A stretch of DNA of 64,000 bases. It comes from Rossellomorea arthrocnemi. GTDB taxonomy: Bacteria; Bacillota; Bacilli; Bacillales; Bacillaceae_B. Shown in pieces: positions 35,366 through 45,316 of the stretch. Under the pieces are notes generated by a model. It was not told where the DNA came from. It saw nothing but the letters and a program-made list of their open reading frames with translations, and did not search any database. Numbering within the stretch: the stretch's first letter is position 1; every line of letters starts with the position of its first letter. The stretch covers positions 310,001 to 374,000 of the forward strand of contig NZ_CAJGBF010000003.1 of the NCBI RefSeq assembly GCF_904424705.1, given 5' to 3'. Position numbers and translations under genes: made by a program.

Positions 35366-36031
35366 ATGGTCGTGTCAATAGATGTATGGACAGAAGTCGA
35401 TCAATATTATACTAGTAAACTACAAAAACCGGATTCCATTATGGAATCTGTCTTGAAAGAAAATAGTGAAGCCGGACTTCCAGCAATCGATGTATCTCCT
35501 AATCAGGGGAAATTTCTTTCGTTACTTGCAGAGCTTAAAGGGGCAAAAAGGATATTGGAAATTGGGACCCTGGGTGGGTACAGCACGATTTGGCTTGCCA
35601 GGTCCCTCCCGGAAGATGGACGTCTTGTCACACTTGAGTACAGTGAAAAACATGCAATGATCGCAGCACAAAACATTCGCCATGCTGGCATGGAAGAAAA
35701 GGTAGAAATTAAAGTAGGTGCCGCTCTTGACACGCTACCGTCTCTCGAAGGTACATTTGATTTCATATTCATAGACGCCGATAAACAAAACAATGCCAAT
35801 TATTTAAAGTTGGCCCTTCAACTGGCAGAGCCCGGTGGGGTCATCATTACGGATAATGTGGTGCGTGCTGGGAGGGTGATTGACGAAAACAGTGAAGATG
35901 AAAGCGTTAAAGGTGTGAGAACATTTGCCGAAATGTTATCTCAAGAGGACAGGATCGATTCAACAGTCGTTCAAACAGTAGGATCGAAGGGTTACGATGG
36001 ATTTATACTTGGAATAGTGAAAAAATCATGA
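35366..36031 (+). CDS. O-methyltransferase (SAM-dependent, catechol-type)
   Basis: 221 residues. SAM motif RILEIGTLGGYSTIWLA at about 57-73, LVTLEYSEKHAMIAAQNIRHAG for the second motif, FDFIFIDADKQNNANYL for the metal/catalytic region and GGVIITDNVVRAGRV follow the Methyltransf_3 pattern of cation-dependent O-methyltransferases related to COMT and caffeoyl-CoA O-methyltransferase. The substrate is unknown. The start is ATG at 35366 with AAAGGAG 5 nt upstream; an in-frame ATG at 35267 overlaps the broken gene ahead. Confidence 0.88.
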   Translation: MVVSIDVWTEVDQYYTSKLQKPDSIMESVLKENSEAGLPAIDVSPNQGKFLSLLAELKGAKRILEIGTLGGYSTIWLARSLPEDGRLVTLEYSEKHAMIAAQNIRHAGMEEKVEIKVGAALDTLPSLEGTFDFIFIDADKQNNANYLKLALQLAEPGGVIITDNVVRAGRVIDENSEDESVKGVRTFAEMLSQEDRIDSTVVQTVGSKGYDGFILGIVKKS

Positions 36032-36040
36032 AAATTTTTA

Positions 36041-36069
36041 TTGTAATGATCACCTTTTTTCTGTAAAAT
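36041..36069 (+). promoter_or_regulatory. Promoter of the tyrS T-box transcript
   Basis: TTGTAA at 36041-36046 and TAAAAT at 36064-36069 with a 17-nt spacer, just after the O-methyltransferase stop and about 30 nt before Stem I of the T-box. Confidence 0.6.
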
Positions 36070-36099
36070 AAATGAAAATTCTAAATCAAACATGTCATG

Positions 36100-36320
36100 A
36101 TAGGACTCAGTAGTGACTTATCTCCCTGTCTTAGAGAACTGATGCTTGGTGAAAATCAGTACACAGATAAGTGTGAATTACCTCCTTGAACATTCTTTGT
36201 GAACTAAAAAAGTAGCAGAGAACGGCCGGCCCGTTATCCGAATCGAGTGGAAGAGAGATCTTCAATGAGGGTGGTACCGCGTAAACCACGTCCCTTTATT
36301 TAGGGGCGTGGTTTTTTGTT
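36100..36320 (+). promoter_or_regulatory. T-box riboswitch (tyrosine, UAC specifier) of tyrS
   Basis: T-box motif AGGGTGGTACCGCG at 36268-36281, terminator around 36283-36318 with six T. Stem I pairs ACTTATCT with AGATAAGT; the specifier loop has AGTA opposite GAA, and UAC at 36179-36181 follows GAA by one base. Uncharged tRNA-Tyr should allow read-through. Confidence 0.92.
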
Positions 36321-36431
36321 TTAATTTTACCCAGTCGGAGAAGGGATGAGGCTAGATCATGTCATTAATAGTATATTAACTGAAACCTGAGAGGTTTTAT
36401 TTTTTATTATCAACAGTAAGGAGGAAAAATC

Positions 36432-37700
36432 ATGGATCACCAATGGGAATCATTATCAAAAATTCAGAAGCTCGAAGTAGAAAGGCAGCTCACACTATAT
36501 AAAAATGGAGTGCATGAGATCATTCCGGAAGCAGAATTGAAACATAAATTGGTGAAATCAATATCGACTGGACGTCCTTTGAAAATCAAGCTGGGGCTGG
36601 ATCCAACTGCTCCTGATGTTCATATTGGACATACAGTGGTACTGAATAAATTAAAACAGTTTCAGGAAAATGGTCATATCGTACAGCTCATTATTGGGGA
36701 TTTCACGGGTAAAATCGGTGATCCCACAGGTAAATCTGTTGCTAGAAAACAATTGTCGGAGGAAGAAGTGAAAAGAAATGCCCAAACATATTTTGACCAA
36801 TTTGGAAAGGTACTGGACAAAGAAAAAGTTGAGCTTCATTACAATTCAAGCTGGCTGTCATCCTTGAATCTTAAAGATGTGATGCGCTTATCTTCAAAGA
36901 TCACAGTCGCAAGGTTGATTGAACGAAATGATTTCTCCAACCGACTTTTGGAGAAAAAGCCGGTTTCTCTTCACGAGCTGTTCTACCCTTTAATGCAGGG
37001 ATATGATTCCGTCGCTCTTGAAAGCGACGTGGAGCTTGGGGGCACGGACCAGCAATTCAATGTCCTGATGGGAAGACATCTCCAGGAACATTACAACCAG
37101 GAAAAACAAGTGGTCATATTACTTCCATTACTTGAAGGTCTGGACGGCGTTGATAAAATGTCAAAATCGAAGCATAATTACATCGGAATAGATGAAGACC
37201 CTAATCAAATGTTTGGGAAGACGATGTCGATACCCGATGAGCTGATAATAAAATACTTCAATTTGATAACCGATTTAACTTTAGAAGAAAAGGAGAAGTT
37301 AGCCGTTGATTTGAAGGATGGTTCCCTGCATCCGAGAGATGCCAAACTTCTATTAGGAAAAAGGATCGTCAGGATGTATCACGGTAGAGATGCAGCGGAA
37401 CAAGCAGAAAACCAATTCAAGGAGGTCTTTCAAAAAGGGGCCATGCTTGAAGATATTCCAGAGGAAGAATGGAAGGGAGAAGAGAAAATATCGGTAGTCG
37501 ATCTCTTAGTAGCCCTACACATGCAAAGTTCTAAGAGTGAAGCACGCCGGATGATTCAAAATGGTGGCATCAGGATCAATTCAAAAAAGGTTTTGGATGT
37601 GAAAACTGAATTGAATATAGTAGATGGAATGATCGTGCAGGTAGGGAAAAGAAAGTTTATCAGGTTAAGATTAAAAAACGAAAGGTCTGATGAACGTTAG
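36432..37700 (+). CDS. tyrS: Tyrosyl-tRNA synthetase
   Basis: 422-residue class I synthetase that charges tRNA-Tyr. HIGH motif at about 64-67 ([17 protein letters not shown]), tyrosine pocket [21 protein letters not shown] motif ([11 protein letters not shown]) near 237, and a C-terminal S4 RNA-binding domain ([17 protein letters not shown], about 377-395). Sequence wording ([21 protein letters not shown]) is closer to the TyrZ type of B. subtilis than to its main TyrS, so another tyrS may exist. The ATG has AAGGAGG upstream. It is controlled by the Tyr T-box directly ahead. Confidence 0.95.
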   Translation: MDHQWESLSKIQKLEVERQLTLYKNGVHEIIPEAELKHKLVKSISTGRPLKIKLGLDPTAPDVHIGHTVVLNKLKQFQENGHIVQLIIGDFTGKIGDPTGKSVARKQLSEEEVKRNAQTYFDQFGKVLDKEKVELHYNSSWLSSLNLKDVMRLSSKITVARLIERNDFSNRLLEKKPVSLHELFYPLMQGYDSVALESDVELGGTDQQFNVLMGRHLQEHYNQEKQVVILLPLLEGLDGVDKMSKSKHNYIGIDEDPNQMFGKTMSIPDELIIKYFNLITDLTLEEKEKLAVDLKDGSLHPRDAKLLLGKRIVRMYHGRDAAEQAENQFKEVFQKGAMLEDIPEEEWKGEEKISVVDLLVALHMQSSKSEARRMIQNGGIRINSKKVLDVKTELNIVDGMIVQVGKRKFIRLRLKNERSDER

Positions 37701-37813
37701 AATCAGATCCAGCTGGATCCAGGACCATAGGCAGTCAGGGTGTTAGAGTCTTCATGACCATTTTTTTATGCTATAATTTACCATAAAGACAAATGATAGA
37801 GTGGGTGTTTATG

Positions 37814-38818
37814 ATGAAGGAATTACACAACAAGATAAAGATACATGCCGAAAAAGAGCATTTTTCCGGAATGGTTATGGTAAAGAGAGATGATGAGAGC
37901 CTCTTTGAATCGGGATTTGGGTATGCCGACCGCAGTGAAGGAAGAGAAAACACGCCAGGTACACGATTTGGTATCGCATCCGGATGTAAGTTGTTCACTG
38001 CTGTAGCCATCTGCCAACTGATAGAAAGGGGAATGATGTCTTTTCATACACCATTAAAAGAATGTATAGGAATCCCGTTCCCTCATTTTGATGAGAATGT
38101 AACGATCCATCATTTACTTACTCACACCTCTGGAATTCCGGATTATTTTGATGAAGAATTGATGGATGATTTTGAAGATTTATGGAAGGATACACCGATG
38201 TATTTAATGAGCAAAGGGGAAGATTTCCTTCCGTTCTTTCAAGATGCCCATATGAAATTTTCTCCTGGTGAGAGGTTTCATTATAACAATGCCGGATACA
38301 TCATTCTAGGGTTGATGATTGAGAATCTTTCGGAGATGACAGTGCAAGATTACATCCAGAAGCATATTTTCGCCCCTGCGGATATGGACGCTTCGGGGTA
38401 TTTTCGTCTGGATTGTTTACCTGAGAATACGGCTTACGGATACATTGATGAAGCGGACCACTCATGGAGAACAAATATGTATTCCATTCCTATACAGGGC
38501 GGGGCAGACGGCGGGGCTTATGTCACGGGTCCTGATATGCTTTCATTTTGGGAAGCACTTTTGACAAATAAGCTTCTTAATGAAGATAGTACCAAGCTCA
38601 TTTCAGAACCTCATGTAAGAGTCAAAGATGGGGTAAACTATGGGTACGGAATGTGGTTAAATCTACCTTATAAACATCACATAATGGGGTATGATCCGGG
38701 GGTAAGCTTTCATTCTGCATATTATCCCAAAGAAAACATAAAGACAGTCATTCTATCAAACAAGAGTTCTGGAGCTTTCGGTGTGTCGAAACTGATAGAA
38801 AGTTATTTCAGTAAGTGA
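37814..38818 (+). CDS. Beta-lactamase-family serine hydrolase (class C-like)
   Basis: 334 residues, no signal peptide. SxxK motif SGCK near residue 59 (FGIASGCKLFTAVAI), YxN motif YNNAGYI near 155, and a C-terminal GYGMWLNLPYKHHIMGYDPGVSFHSAYY region where the H/KxG motif is expected. This fits cytoplasmic class C/esterase-like hydrolases, more likely a peptidase or esterase than a drug-inactivating enzyme. The start is uncertain between ATG 37811 and 37814. A TATAAT at 37772 suggests its own promoter. Confidence 0.82.
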   Translation: MKELHNKIKIHAEKEHFSGMVMVKRDDESLFESGFGYADRSEGRENTPGTRFGIASGCKLFTAVAICQLIERGMMSFHTPLKECIGIPFPHFDENVTIHHLLTHTSGIPDYFDEELMDDFEDLWKDTPMYLMSKGEDFLPFFQDAHMKFSPGERFHYNNAGYIILGLMIENLSEMTVQDYIQKHIFAPADMDASGYFRLDCLPENTAYGYIDEADHSWRTNMYSIPIQGGADGGAYVTGPDMLSFWEALLTNKLLNEDSTKLISEPHVRVKDGVNYGYGMWLNLPYKHHIMGYDPGVSFHSAYYPKENIKTVILSNKSSGAFGVSKLIESYFSK

Positions 38819-39255
38819 AAAAGGGAACCACAATAAGTACGTTTATAATTGAAAAGACACTTACAATGGAAGGCACTCTAAACCGGAATGAAAATCAATA
38901 TCATACCAGGGGACGAATTTTATTAAGGCATACGAATCTGTTCAGGTGAATAGGTGAAATAGAACTGCATAGACACTTCTGTCAGCCATCCTAAATCCTT
39001 ATGAAATGACCACCTGCTTAGGTGGTAGAGATCAACGTACCAGCCATGACTTATCTAAAGGTTTCACATAAGAAAAGAGATGATATTGAGCATACATTCC
39101 ACCGAATCTATCAATTGTAAAAGAAGTAGAGTACAAACCATATCGTGATCCCAATGATGAATATGTCGATGATCTTCCCATCAAGCATGAAAGGTACCCC
39201 CACAATCGGGACCGGGATGATCCTCACTTTGATATTTTGATACCCATAGTGAAGT
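38819..39255. other. Gap without a supported gene
   Basis: Between the serine hydrolase and the shared terminator. An open stretch near 39125-39257 reads VEYKPYRDPNDEYVDDLPIK and continues charged, but has no start or ribosome site. It may be a remnant of a coding region. Nothing else is recognisable. Confidence 0.3.
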
Positions 39256-39294
39256 AGAAGAGATAGATGAGTCACTCATCTATCTCTTCTTTGT
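39256..39294. terminator. Strong hairpin terminator between converging units
   Basis: Perfect 17-bp stem, arms 39256-39272 (AGAAGAGATAGATGAGT) and complement 39274-39290, followed by TTG on the plus strand and T-rich sequence on the minus. It ends the satP transcript. Confidence 0.7.
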
Positions 39295-39296
39295 GC

Positions 39297-39914
39297 TTAT
39301 TTGAAAATCCCGAATGGTTGTCCAACCGGGAGCGTTTCTTTCCCGAAGTGTGTATTCAATACACTTGCAGCTGAACCGTAAAAGCTGAAAAGTGCGATGA
39401 ACAATTCAGAGACTGCTGCTAATTTGTGCATGGCTTCGGGAGCAATTCCCAAAGTAGACAGGGACAGCCCGATAAATAAGAAATCAATCAGGACAAAAAT
39501 GATGAATAATACCTTATGGGTCTCCATAGCGCCTATGGTCATGAAGATACTGAATATTAGATAGCCGATATAGGCAATCCCCAGCTGATTGGGATCAATT
39601 GCAGCAGCTGCTGTTTCTCCGAACACCCCGAATGAAATCAACCAGGATGTACCTACCCCCAGCCAGAATAATCCGAAAGCACCGAAAGCTGTCATTCCAA
39701 ATGTATTATTGTGCTTAGCATCTCCAAAGCTTGCCATCAATTGAGCAATGCCTCCAAGGAAAATCGCCCAAGGTAAGACGAACGACACGCCGTCAGTCCA
39801 TCCGAGTTTTGCAGAAGAAGCTACAAGGGTGACCATAGCCAGCCCGAAAAGACCAAGGGAAGAGGGGTCAGCTGTCGTTATCTGAACCCGTTGAGTGGTT
39901 TGTGTGTGATTCAT
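39297..39914 (-). CDS. satP: Acetate uptake transporter (SatP/GPR1-FUN34-YaaH family)
   Basis: 205 residues with six predicted membrane helices. The signature of the AceTr family N-P-[AV]-P-[LF]-G-L-x-[GSA]-F appears as DPSSLGLFGLAMVTLV near residues 15-30 in variant form, and GMTAFGAFGLFWLGVGTSWL and LGIAYIGYLIFSIFMTIGAM are typical. The family moves acetate or succinate as anion channels or symporters. The ATG has TAGGAGGT upstream. It stands alone on the minus strand. Confidence 0.87.
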   Translation of the reverse strand: MNHTQTTQRVQITTADPSSLGLFGLAMVTLVASSAKLGWTDGVSFVLPWAIFLGGIAQLMASFGDAKHNNTFGMTAFGAFGLFWLGVGTSWLISFGVFGETAAAAIDPNQLGIAYIGYLIFSIFMTIGAMETHKVLFIIFVLIDFLFIGLSLSTLGIAPEAMHKLAAVSELFIALFSFYGSAASVLNTHFGKETLPVGQPFGIFK

Positions 39915-40103
39915 GATGATACCTCCTATTGAACATACTTGACTAATTTACATAAAAAAGTGTGTGTATGCAATAGAAAATATGATGTAAGCGAAACTTT
40001 CATAACTATTGCCCGAAATACGACTGAATCAAACCTCTTTGCCCATTCTATTGGAAATTCCTACGATAAATGGAACCCCAAGGCACATCCCTATTCAAAC
40101 AAA

Positions 40104-40138
40104 AATCCCGGATAATCTCTAAAAGATCATCCGGGATT
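40104..40138 (-). terminator. Minus-strand terminator of a probable antisense RNA
   Basis: 15-bp stem (arms 40104-40118 and 40124-40138) followed on the minus strand by TTTTTGTTTG. No minus-strand protein gene lies upstream of it (to the right) within 3 kb, so it most likely ends a short non-coding RNA crossing the toxin ORF. Confidence 0.65.
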
Positions 40139-40245
40139 GCGATCCCCCTACCAGAACATCCAATTCACAACAAAAAAACGCATGAAATGAGTCAATCTTA
40201 CATAGATATCAAATGGGGACAAATTTTTCTCAGAAGGAGGTAATC

Positions 40246-40329
40246 ATGATGGAGGAATACTTCATTTTCATGCTCATGTTCCAAGCCGGCAGTTTCATCA
40301 TTTCATTATTGAACCACATCGATAAGTAG
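40246..40329 (+). CDS. Candidate type I toxin (holin-like, BsrE type)
   Basis: 27-residue peptide beginning MMEEYFIFMLMF and ending GSFIISLLNHIDK, with AAGGAGG 5-8 nt upstream. It has a single hydrophobic helix, short acidic start and a charged tail ending D-K. This is the layout of the Bacillus BsrE/TxpA-related small membrane toxins, where the common pattern is FMLM...FIIALLTYIDK. The ORF is too short for usual gene calling. A 12-bp terminator with one mismatch follows at 40348-40384. A minus-strand terminator on its other side supports an antisense antitoxin. Such toxins depolarise or disturb the membrane when not repressed. Confidence 0.65.
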   Translation: MMEEYFIFMLMFQAGSFIISLLNHIDK

Positions 40330-40347
40330 AAAAATTGAAGGACGTTT

Positions 40348-40384
40348 TCCGGACTATGACTGGTCTCATAGTGCGGATTTTTTT
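40348..40384 (+). terminator. Terminator of the toxin transcript
   Basis: Arms 40348-40359 (TCCGGACTATGA) and 40366-40377, one mismatch, 6-nt loop, then seven T, 19 nt after the toxin stop. Confidence 0.75.
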
Positions 40385-40547
40385 CTGTTTCCTTATATCT
40401 TATGTCGCTCATTCCGTTAATATACGTTTCTATTAAAATAGTAATCCTTTCATGATGTTTCTAATTCTCCAATTTGTTGTTATCATTAGAATGTTCAACG
40501 CAACTAATCAGTCATTACTATATATATTCATGGAAGGAACCAGATCC

Positions 40548-43500
40548 TTGAAGTCTATACACCAAAAACTCATAAAAGATCGTTGCGGTACTGTTTCTTT
40601 CAGAAGAGGAGAGGCGTATTACCGGGCGAATAAAGTGAAATTATCCGAATATACCAGACAATATTGTCAAGGGATTGTTATGGGGGAAGAAGATTTCCTT
40701 GTTACCATTCAAGAGGATTCAAAGGGTGAAATTGAAGCCCGGTGCAGCTGTCCGAAGCTGGCTTCATTTAATAAGGATTGTCAGCATATTGCTGCTGTCC
40801 TATTAGCGATACAAAATGATCAGAGAAATGTACAAAGCTATGAAGAAGGAATTACAGGAGAATTCTTCACACTGTTCCAAGAAGAATCCTATCGTTCCCC
40901 GGCTAAACTTCGGCACTTTGAGAATAGGAAGATACTCCAGAATGAATTTTTGATTAAACCAGTATCCACAAAAAGCGGGAGAGAAAGGCTTGGAATTGAA
41001 TTCACGATCCAAGGTGAAAAGGTACCCCGTTTTTATTCCTTTCTGGAAAGCATTCTGGAGGCAAAGCCGTTCCATCTGTCAGACTCCTTTATCTTCAATC
41101 CGGAGTTTCATTGCTTTGAAGAAAATACAGCTGTTGTGCTTCAACACCTTATAAAATTATTAACGGATTCCGATAAGGAAAAGAACGATGGTAGTTGTTT
41201 GCTAATTCCTCCGTCATTATGGGAGAAGTTGTCTCCAGCACTGATAATTTCCGAAAACGTGATCGTACAGCAAAACGAATCGGTGTTTGAAGGGATGGAA
41301 CAAAGAAAATTACCTCTTCCAATAAATTTCCATTTTAGTCAGGCGGACCAAGGGGGTTACAGGTTATACATTACCGAATTAAAGGATATGGCTGTCTTGG
41401 AAGAGTATCAAACCGTCATTCACGATGGTACATTTACAACACTTGAACGTATGGATTGCAAACGGCTTTCTGAATTAAACAGGCTTCTTGCCCATTCAGG
41501 GTCCGATTTCATTCCGATTCCCCAAGACCAGATCGGCTTTTTCCTTGAAAGAGTGGCAGTTGGATTAAAAAGATTAGGGGAAGTGAACATTTCAGAAGAC
41601 ATTGCCCGGAGAGTGGAATCTGCTCCACTTGTTGCAAAGCTTTATCTGGATCGAGTGAAAAATCGCTTATTAGCCGGTCTTGAATTTCATTATGAGCAAG
41701 TAGTCATTCATCCACTGGAAAATAGGGAGCCTCCTTCAGGATCTATATTGATTCGTAATGTAGAGAAAGAGGATACCATTTTGGAATGGATGGAGGAGTT
41801 TTCTTTCGGGAAAACCGAAGGAGGATACTACTTACACAATGAAGACTTGGAGTATGAGTTTTTAACCTATGGTGTGACGAAGCTTCAAAGGGAGGTTCAA
41901 ATTTATGCCACTACGGCAGTGAGAAACAGAATTTCCAAGGAAAGTCATCCACCAAAAATCCGGGTCAAAGTGAAAAAAGAAAGAATGAACTGGCTGGAGT
42001 TTACATTTGATATGGATGGTATACCCGAACGACAGGTTATGGAAATCCTGGAGTCACTCGAAGAAAAGCGAAAGTATTATCGGATGAGAAACGGTTCACT
42101 GCTGTCACTTGAATCAAAAGAATTTCAAGATATCCAGCGTTTCCTCCACACCTCTCAAGCAGAGATGAATGACCTGGTAAAGGGACTTGTGCTTCCATTG
42201 CATCAAAGTCTGGACCTTCTAGATTCAGTTGATGGCGGACAGATGTTCATACTCGAGGATTCTTTTAAAGAATTCTTCCAGCAAATCATGGATCCCGACA
42301 GCTTGGAGGTTTCAGTTCCATCTAGTTTGGACTCTCTGTTGCGGGATTATCAAAAGACCGGCTTCCGTTGGATGAAGACACTTTCCCATTATGGAATGGG
42401 AGGAATCTTGGCTGATGATATGGGGTTGGGAAAAACGATACAGAGTATAACATTCCTTGTGTCGGAACTTGAAGCGATCAGGTCCGGGAAGCTACCAGCT
42501 CTGATTGTTTGCCCTTCATCCCTCACATATAATTGGCAAAGCGAATTTGGGAAGTTCTCTCCCGACATAAAGACACTCATCATAGATGGAAGCAAAGCAG
42601 AACGAAGGAAGAAACAAAAAAAAATGAAAGATGTAGATGTAATCATTACATCCTACCCTTTACTTCGCAGCGACAGTAAATGGTATGAAATCCAAGAATT
42701 TCATTCGGTCTTTTATGATGAGGCACAGGCATTTAAAAACCCACTCACCCAAACGGCAAGATGTGTCAAGAAGATACAGGCACCGATTCGATTTGCATTG
42801 ACCGGAACGCCGGTGGAAAATTCTCTTGAAGAGCTTTGGTCCATCTTTCATGTTGTATTTCCTGGCTTATTTAGAGGGCTAAAGGATTACAGTCGTTTGA
42901 CGAAGAAAGATATCGCGAAAAGAATCAGACCATTTGTTCTCCGAAGATTGAAAGAAGATGTATTGTCTGAGCTTCCCGGAAAAGAGGAAATCATAGACTC
43001 AGTAGAACTCCTGCCGCAGCAGAAAGAGTTATATGCAGCCTATCTCGCCAAACTAAGGCATGATACAATGAAGCATTTAGATAAAAACACGTTGAGGAAA
43101 AATAAAATTAAAATTCTGGCAGGGTTGACCCGGTTAAGACAGATATGTTGTCATCCAGGATTATTTGTTGACGGGTATCATGGTTCCTCTGCGAAATTCA
43201 GACAGCTCATGAATATGTTGGAGGAATCCAGGTTGGCAGGAAGAAAGGTCCTGGTATTTTCTCAATTCACGAAAATGCTTGAAATGATCGGGAGAGAATT
43301 GACTGATAAAGGAAAAGCGTATTTCTACTTGAATGGAGCCACTCCATCAGATGAGAGGGTTCGTATGTGCAATCGATTTAATGAAGGAGAACGTAATCTT
43401 TTTCTTATTTCATTAAAGGCGGGGGGAACGGGTTTAAATCTAACAAGTGCCGACACGGTCATTATGTACGATACATGGTGGAATCCCGCAGTAGAGGAGC

Positions 43501-43718
43501 AAGCAGCAGACCGGGCTCACCGGATGGGACAGAAAAATACGGTCCAGGTGATCAGGCTTATTGCCAAAGGAACGATTGAAGAGAAGATGAACGAGCTTCA
43601 GGATAAAAAGCGTCACCTGATCCACGAGGTCATGAATCCTGATGAAAAGATGGTACAAACTTTAACCGAGGATGAGTTGAAAGAAATCTTATTATTAGAT
43701 CAACAAACAGTGAAATAG
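40548..43718 (+). CDS. SNF2-family helicase with SWIM zinc finger
   Basis: About 1056 residues. A SWIM domain near the N-terminus (CSCPKLASFNKDCQH, the CxCx-n-CxH form) is followed by a bacterial SNF2 N-terminal region, then the helicase core: Walker A GILADDMGLGKTIQS, DEAQ box (FYDEAQAFKNP), TGTPVENSLEELWS, and motif VI QAADRAHRMGQKNTV. Such ATPases move along DNA and remodel nucleoprotein; this bacterial group is linked to RNA polymerase recycling or DNA repair. A TTG at 40548 with GGAAGGA 9 nt upstream is preferred, but the frame is open to an ATG at 40452 and the start is uncertain. Confidence 0.9.
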   Translation: MKSIHQKLIKDRCGTVSFRRGEAYYRANKVKLSEYTRQYCQGIVMGEEDFLVTIQEDSKGEIEARCSCPKLASFNKDCQHIAAVLLAIQNDQRNVQSYEEGITGEFFTLFQEESYRSPAKLRHFENRKILQNEFLIKPVSTKSGRERLGIEFTIQGEKVPRFYSFLESILEAKPFHLSDSFIFNPEFHCFEENTAVVLQHLIKLLTDSDKEKNDGSCLLIPPSLWEKLSPALIISENVIVQQNESVFEGMEQRKLPLPINFHFSQADQGGYRLYITELKDMAVLEEYQTVIHDGTFTTLERMDCKRLSELNRLLAHSGSDFIPIPQDQIGFFLERVAVGLKRLGEVNISEDIARRVESAPLVAKLYLDRVKNRLLAGLEFHYEQVVIHPLENREPPSGSILIRNVEKEDTILEWMEEFSFGKTEGGYYLHNEDLEYEFLTYGVTKLQREVQIYATTAVRNRISKESHPPKIRVKVKKERMNWLEFTFDMDGIPERQVMEILESLEEKRKYYRMRNGSLLSLESKEFQDIQRFLHTSQAEMNDLVKGLVLPLHQSLDLLDSVDGGQMFILEDSFKEFFQQIMDPDSLEVSVPSSLDSLLRDYQKTGFRWMKTLSHYGMGGILADDMGLGKTIQSITFLVSELEAIRSGKLPALIVCPSSLTYNWQSEFGKFSPDIKTLIIDGSKAERRKKQKKMKDVDVIITSYPLLRSDSKWYEIQEFHSVFYDEAQAFKNPLTQTARCVKKIQAPIRFALTGTPVENSLEELWSIFHVVFPGLFRGLKDYSRLTKKDIAKRIRPFVLRRLKEDVLSELPGKEEIIDSVELLPQQKELYAAYLAKLRHDTMKHLDKNTLRKNKIKILAGLTRLRQICCHPGLFVDGYHGSSAKFRQLMNMLEESRLAGRKVLVFSQFTKMLEMIGRELTDKGKAYFYLNGATPSDERVRMCNRFNEGERNLFLISLKAGGTGLNLTSADTVIMYDTWWNPAVEEQAADRAHRMGQKNTVQVIRLIAKGTIEEKMNELQDKKRHLIHEVMNPDEKMVQTLTEDELKEILLLDQQTVK

Positions 43719-43829
43719 AGTTAAGTTTACACTTGCTTTTAGGAGATACTATCATGGTGGAGATCTGGACTGAGGTATCTCCCACTTTAAGTAAATTTGA
43801 ACAGAAACACATCATAAGGAGTACGCACT

Positions 43830-45188
43830 ATGAGTTTAGGCATGATGGAAAACGAAATCACTCTTGCTATTATCCAAAGCTTGAAGGACGGAAGGAAAAA
43901 CGATTTTATAGAGATTATTGAAGAGCTGCAACCTTATGATATAGCTCAGCAATACCTGCATATTCCTTCTAAGCATCGAAATAAATTTTTATTGTATTTA
44001 CCTTTAGAACAATTAACGGAATTCATTCAGGAGATTGAAAGAGAAGATCAGTTGATTGTTTTAGAAAAACTAGGGATAGAAAAGTCGACGAAAGTCCTTG
44101 ACCTTATGGAAAATGACAACCTGGCTACATTATTGACAGATTTGGAGCCTGAAAAGATAGAGGAACTCTTATCTGAAATGAGTCAGGCCGAGTCTCAAGT
44201 GGTTCAGAATCTCATGACCTATCAACCGGAAACAGCCGGTCGTATCATGAATAACCGGTATGTCTGGATACCTAAACACTATACAGTCCGTGAAGCGGTG
44301 GATAAGCTGAAGCATTTCGCAGAATTAGCAGAGTATCTTAATTATCTATATGTCATTGACGAAGATAAAAAATTGATAGGGGTCATTTCCTATAAAGATT
44401 TATTACTTAGTGAGTTATTAGATAAAATAGAAGATATCATGTACAGCCGTGTGGTAAAAGTGGATGTCCATACGGATCAGGAAGACGTCGCAAAGTTGAT
44501 CAGCCGTTATGATTTCATTACAATCCCTGTCATAGAGGGAGATGGAAAGCTGGTTGGGGTCATTACTGTTGATGATATAATTGATGTTGTGATTCAAGAG
44601 GCGAATGAGGATATTGAAAAGCTTTCGGCGTCGGGGAAGTCCATCGACTTTACGACAAAGCCATTCGTCGCAGCTTATCGTCGCTTGCCGTGGCTCATAC
44701 TTTTATTATTCATTGGTCTTGTATCAGGGAGTATCATTGACAGATTCTCTGCGACACTGGAACAGGTGGTGGCACTTGCTTTCTTTATGCCGATGATTGC
44801 GGGCATGACCGGGAACACGGGTACGCAATCCTTAGCCGTCGTGGTCAGAGGACTGGTATCGAATGATTTGGATGTGAAACAAGTCATAAAGCTGGTTTTT
44901 CGGGAATTATGGGTAGGTATCATCATCGGTGTGACCTGTGCCGTCATGATTGCCCTCATTGCCTTTGTGTGGCAGGGGAATATGGTTCTTGGGTTGGTGG
45001 TGGGAAGTTCCTTACTGATTACCTTAATCATCGGGACATTGGCAGGCACTATCATCCCCCTCATTCTATACAAGTTCAATGTAGACCCTGCCGTGGCTTC
45101 CGGCCCATTGATCACAACGATCAATGATATTCTCTCTCTTCTCATTTATTTTGGAATTGCCACAATGTTTATTACGAAATTAATGTAG
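43830..45188 (+). CDS. mgtE: Magnesium transporter MgtE
   Basis: 452 residues. N-terminal MgtE_N helical domain (about 15-125), a CBS pair (about 130-255, with VISYKDLLLSELLDKIEDIM and VGVITVDDIIDVV), then five membrane helices from about 285 (PWLILLLFIGLVSGSIIDRF). The pore motif PMIAGMTGNTGTQSLAVVVRG carries the Mg-selective GNTGTQS. The cytoplasmic part senses Mg and closes the channel. The ATG has AAGGAG upstream. A hairpin (GGAGATAC ... GTATCTCC, 43742-43786) lies in the 111-nt gap, which is too short for a full M-box riboswitch. Confidence 0.94.
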   Translation: MSLGMMENEITLAIIQSLKDGRKNDFIEIIEELQPYDIAQQYLHIPSKHRNKFLLYLPLEQLTEFIQEIEREDQLIVLEKLGIEKSTKVLDLMENDNLATLLTDLEPEKIEELLSEMSQAESQVVQNLMTYQPETAGRIMNNRYVWIPKHYTVREAVDKLKHFAELAEYLNYLYVIDEDKKLIGVISYKDLLLSELLDKIEDIMYSRVVKVDVHTDQEDVAKLISRYDFITIPVIEGDGKLVGVITVDDIIDVVIQEANEDIEKLSASGKSIDFTTKPFVAAYRRLPWLILLLFIGLVSGSIIDRFSATLEQVVALAFFMPMIAGMTGNTGTQSLAVVVRGLVSNDLDVKQVIKLVFRELWVGIIIGVTCAVMIALIAFVWQGNMVLGLVVGSSLLITLIIGTLAGTIIPLILYKFNVDPAVASGPLITTINDILSLLIYFGIATMFITKLM

Positions 45189-45316
45189 AGGGATAGACAA
45201 AAAATTTTCGTGTAGTAAATATTCAGATATCACAAGAGAGTCAAGGCTCCTGTTGATACATTGTATTAGCAGGAGGCTCTTTCATTTAAGAAATAGCATG
45301 ACTGAGGTGAACATTA

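Larger units (their letters stand above)
40139..40425 (-). ncRNA. Putative antisense antitoxin RNA
   Basis: Inferred from a minus-oriented terminator at 40104-40138 and a toxin-like ORF on the plus strand inside the interval. The 5' end is not known: TATATT on the minus strand near 40419-40424 could be the -10, but no good -35 is visible. A minus-strand reading frame of 60 codons (40230-40412) has a weak ribosome site and is not called as a gene. Confidence is limited to the presence of a short antisense transcript. Confidence 0.35.

Noticed and set aside
40230-40412. 60-codon minus-strand gene
   Set aside because: Weak ribosome site. The strand is better explained by an antisense RNA to the toxin ORF.
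43719-43829. M-box magnesium riboswitch before mgtE
   Set aside because: The gap is only 111 nt and shows a single simple hairpin without M-box features that I can recognise.
45189-45316. Fluoride riboswitch before crcB
   Set aside because: No crcB-motif sequence could be found. A hairpin near 45246-45276 looks like an mgtE terminator.
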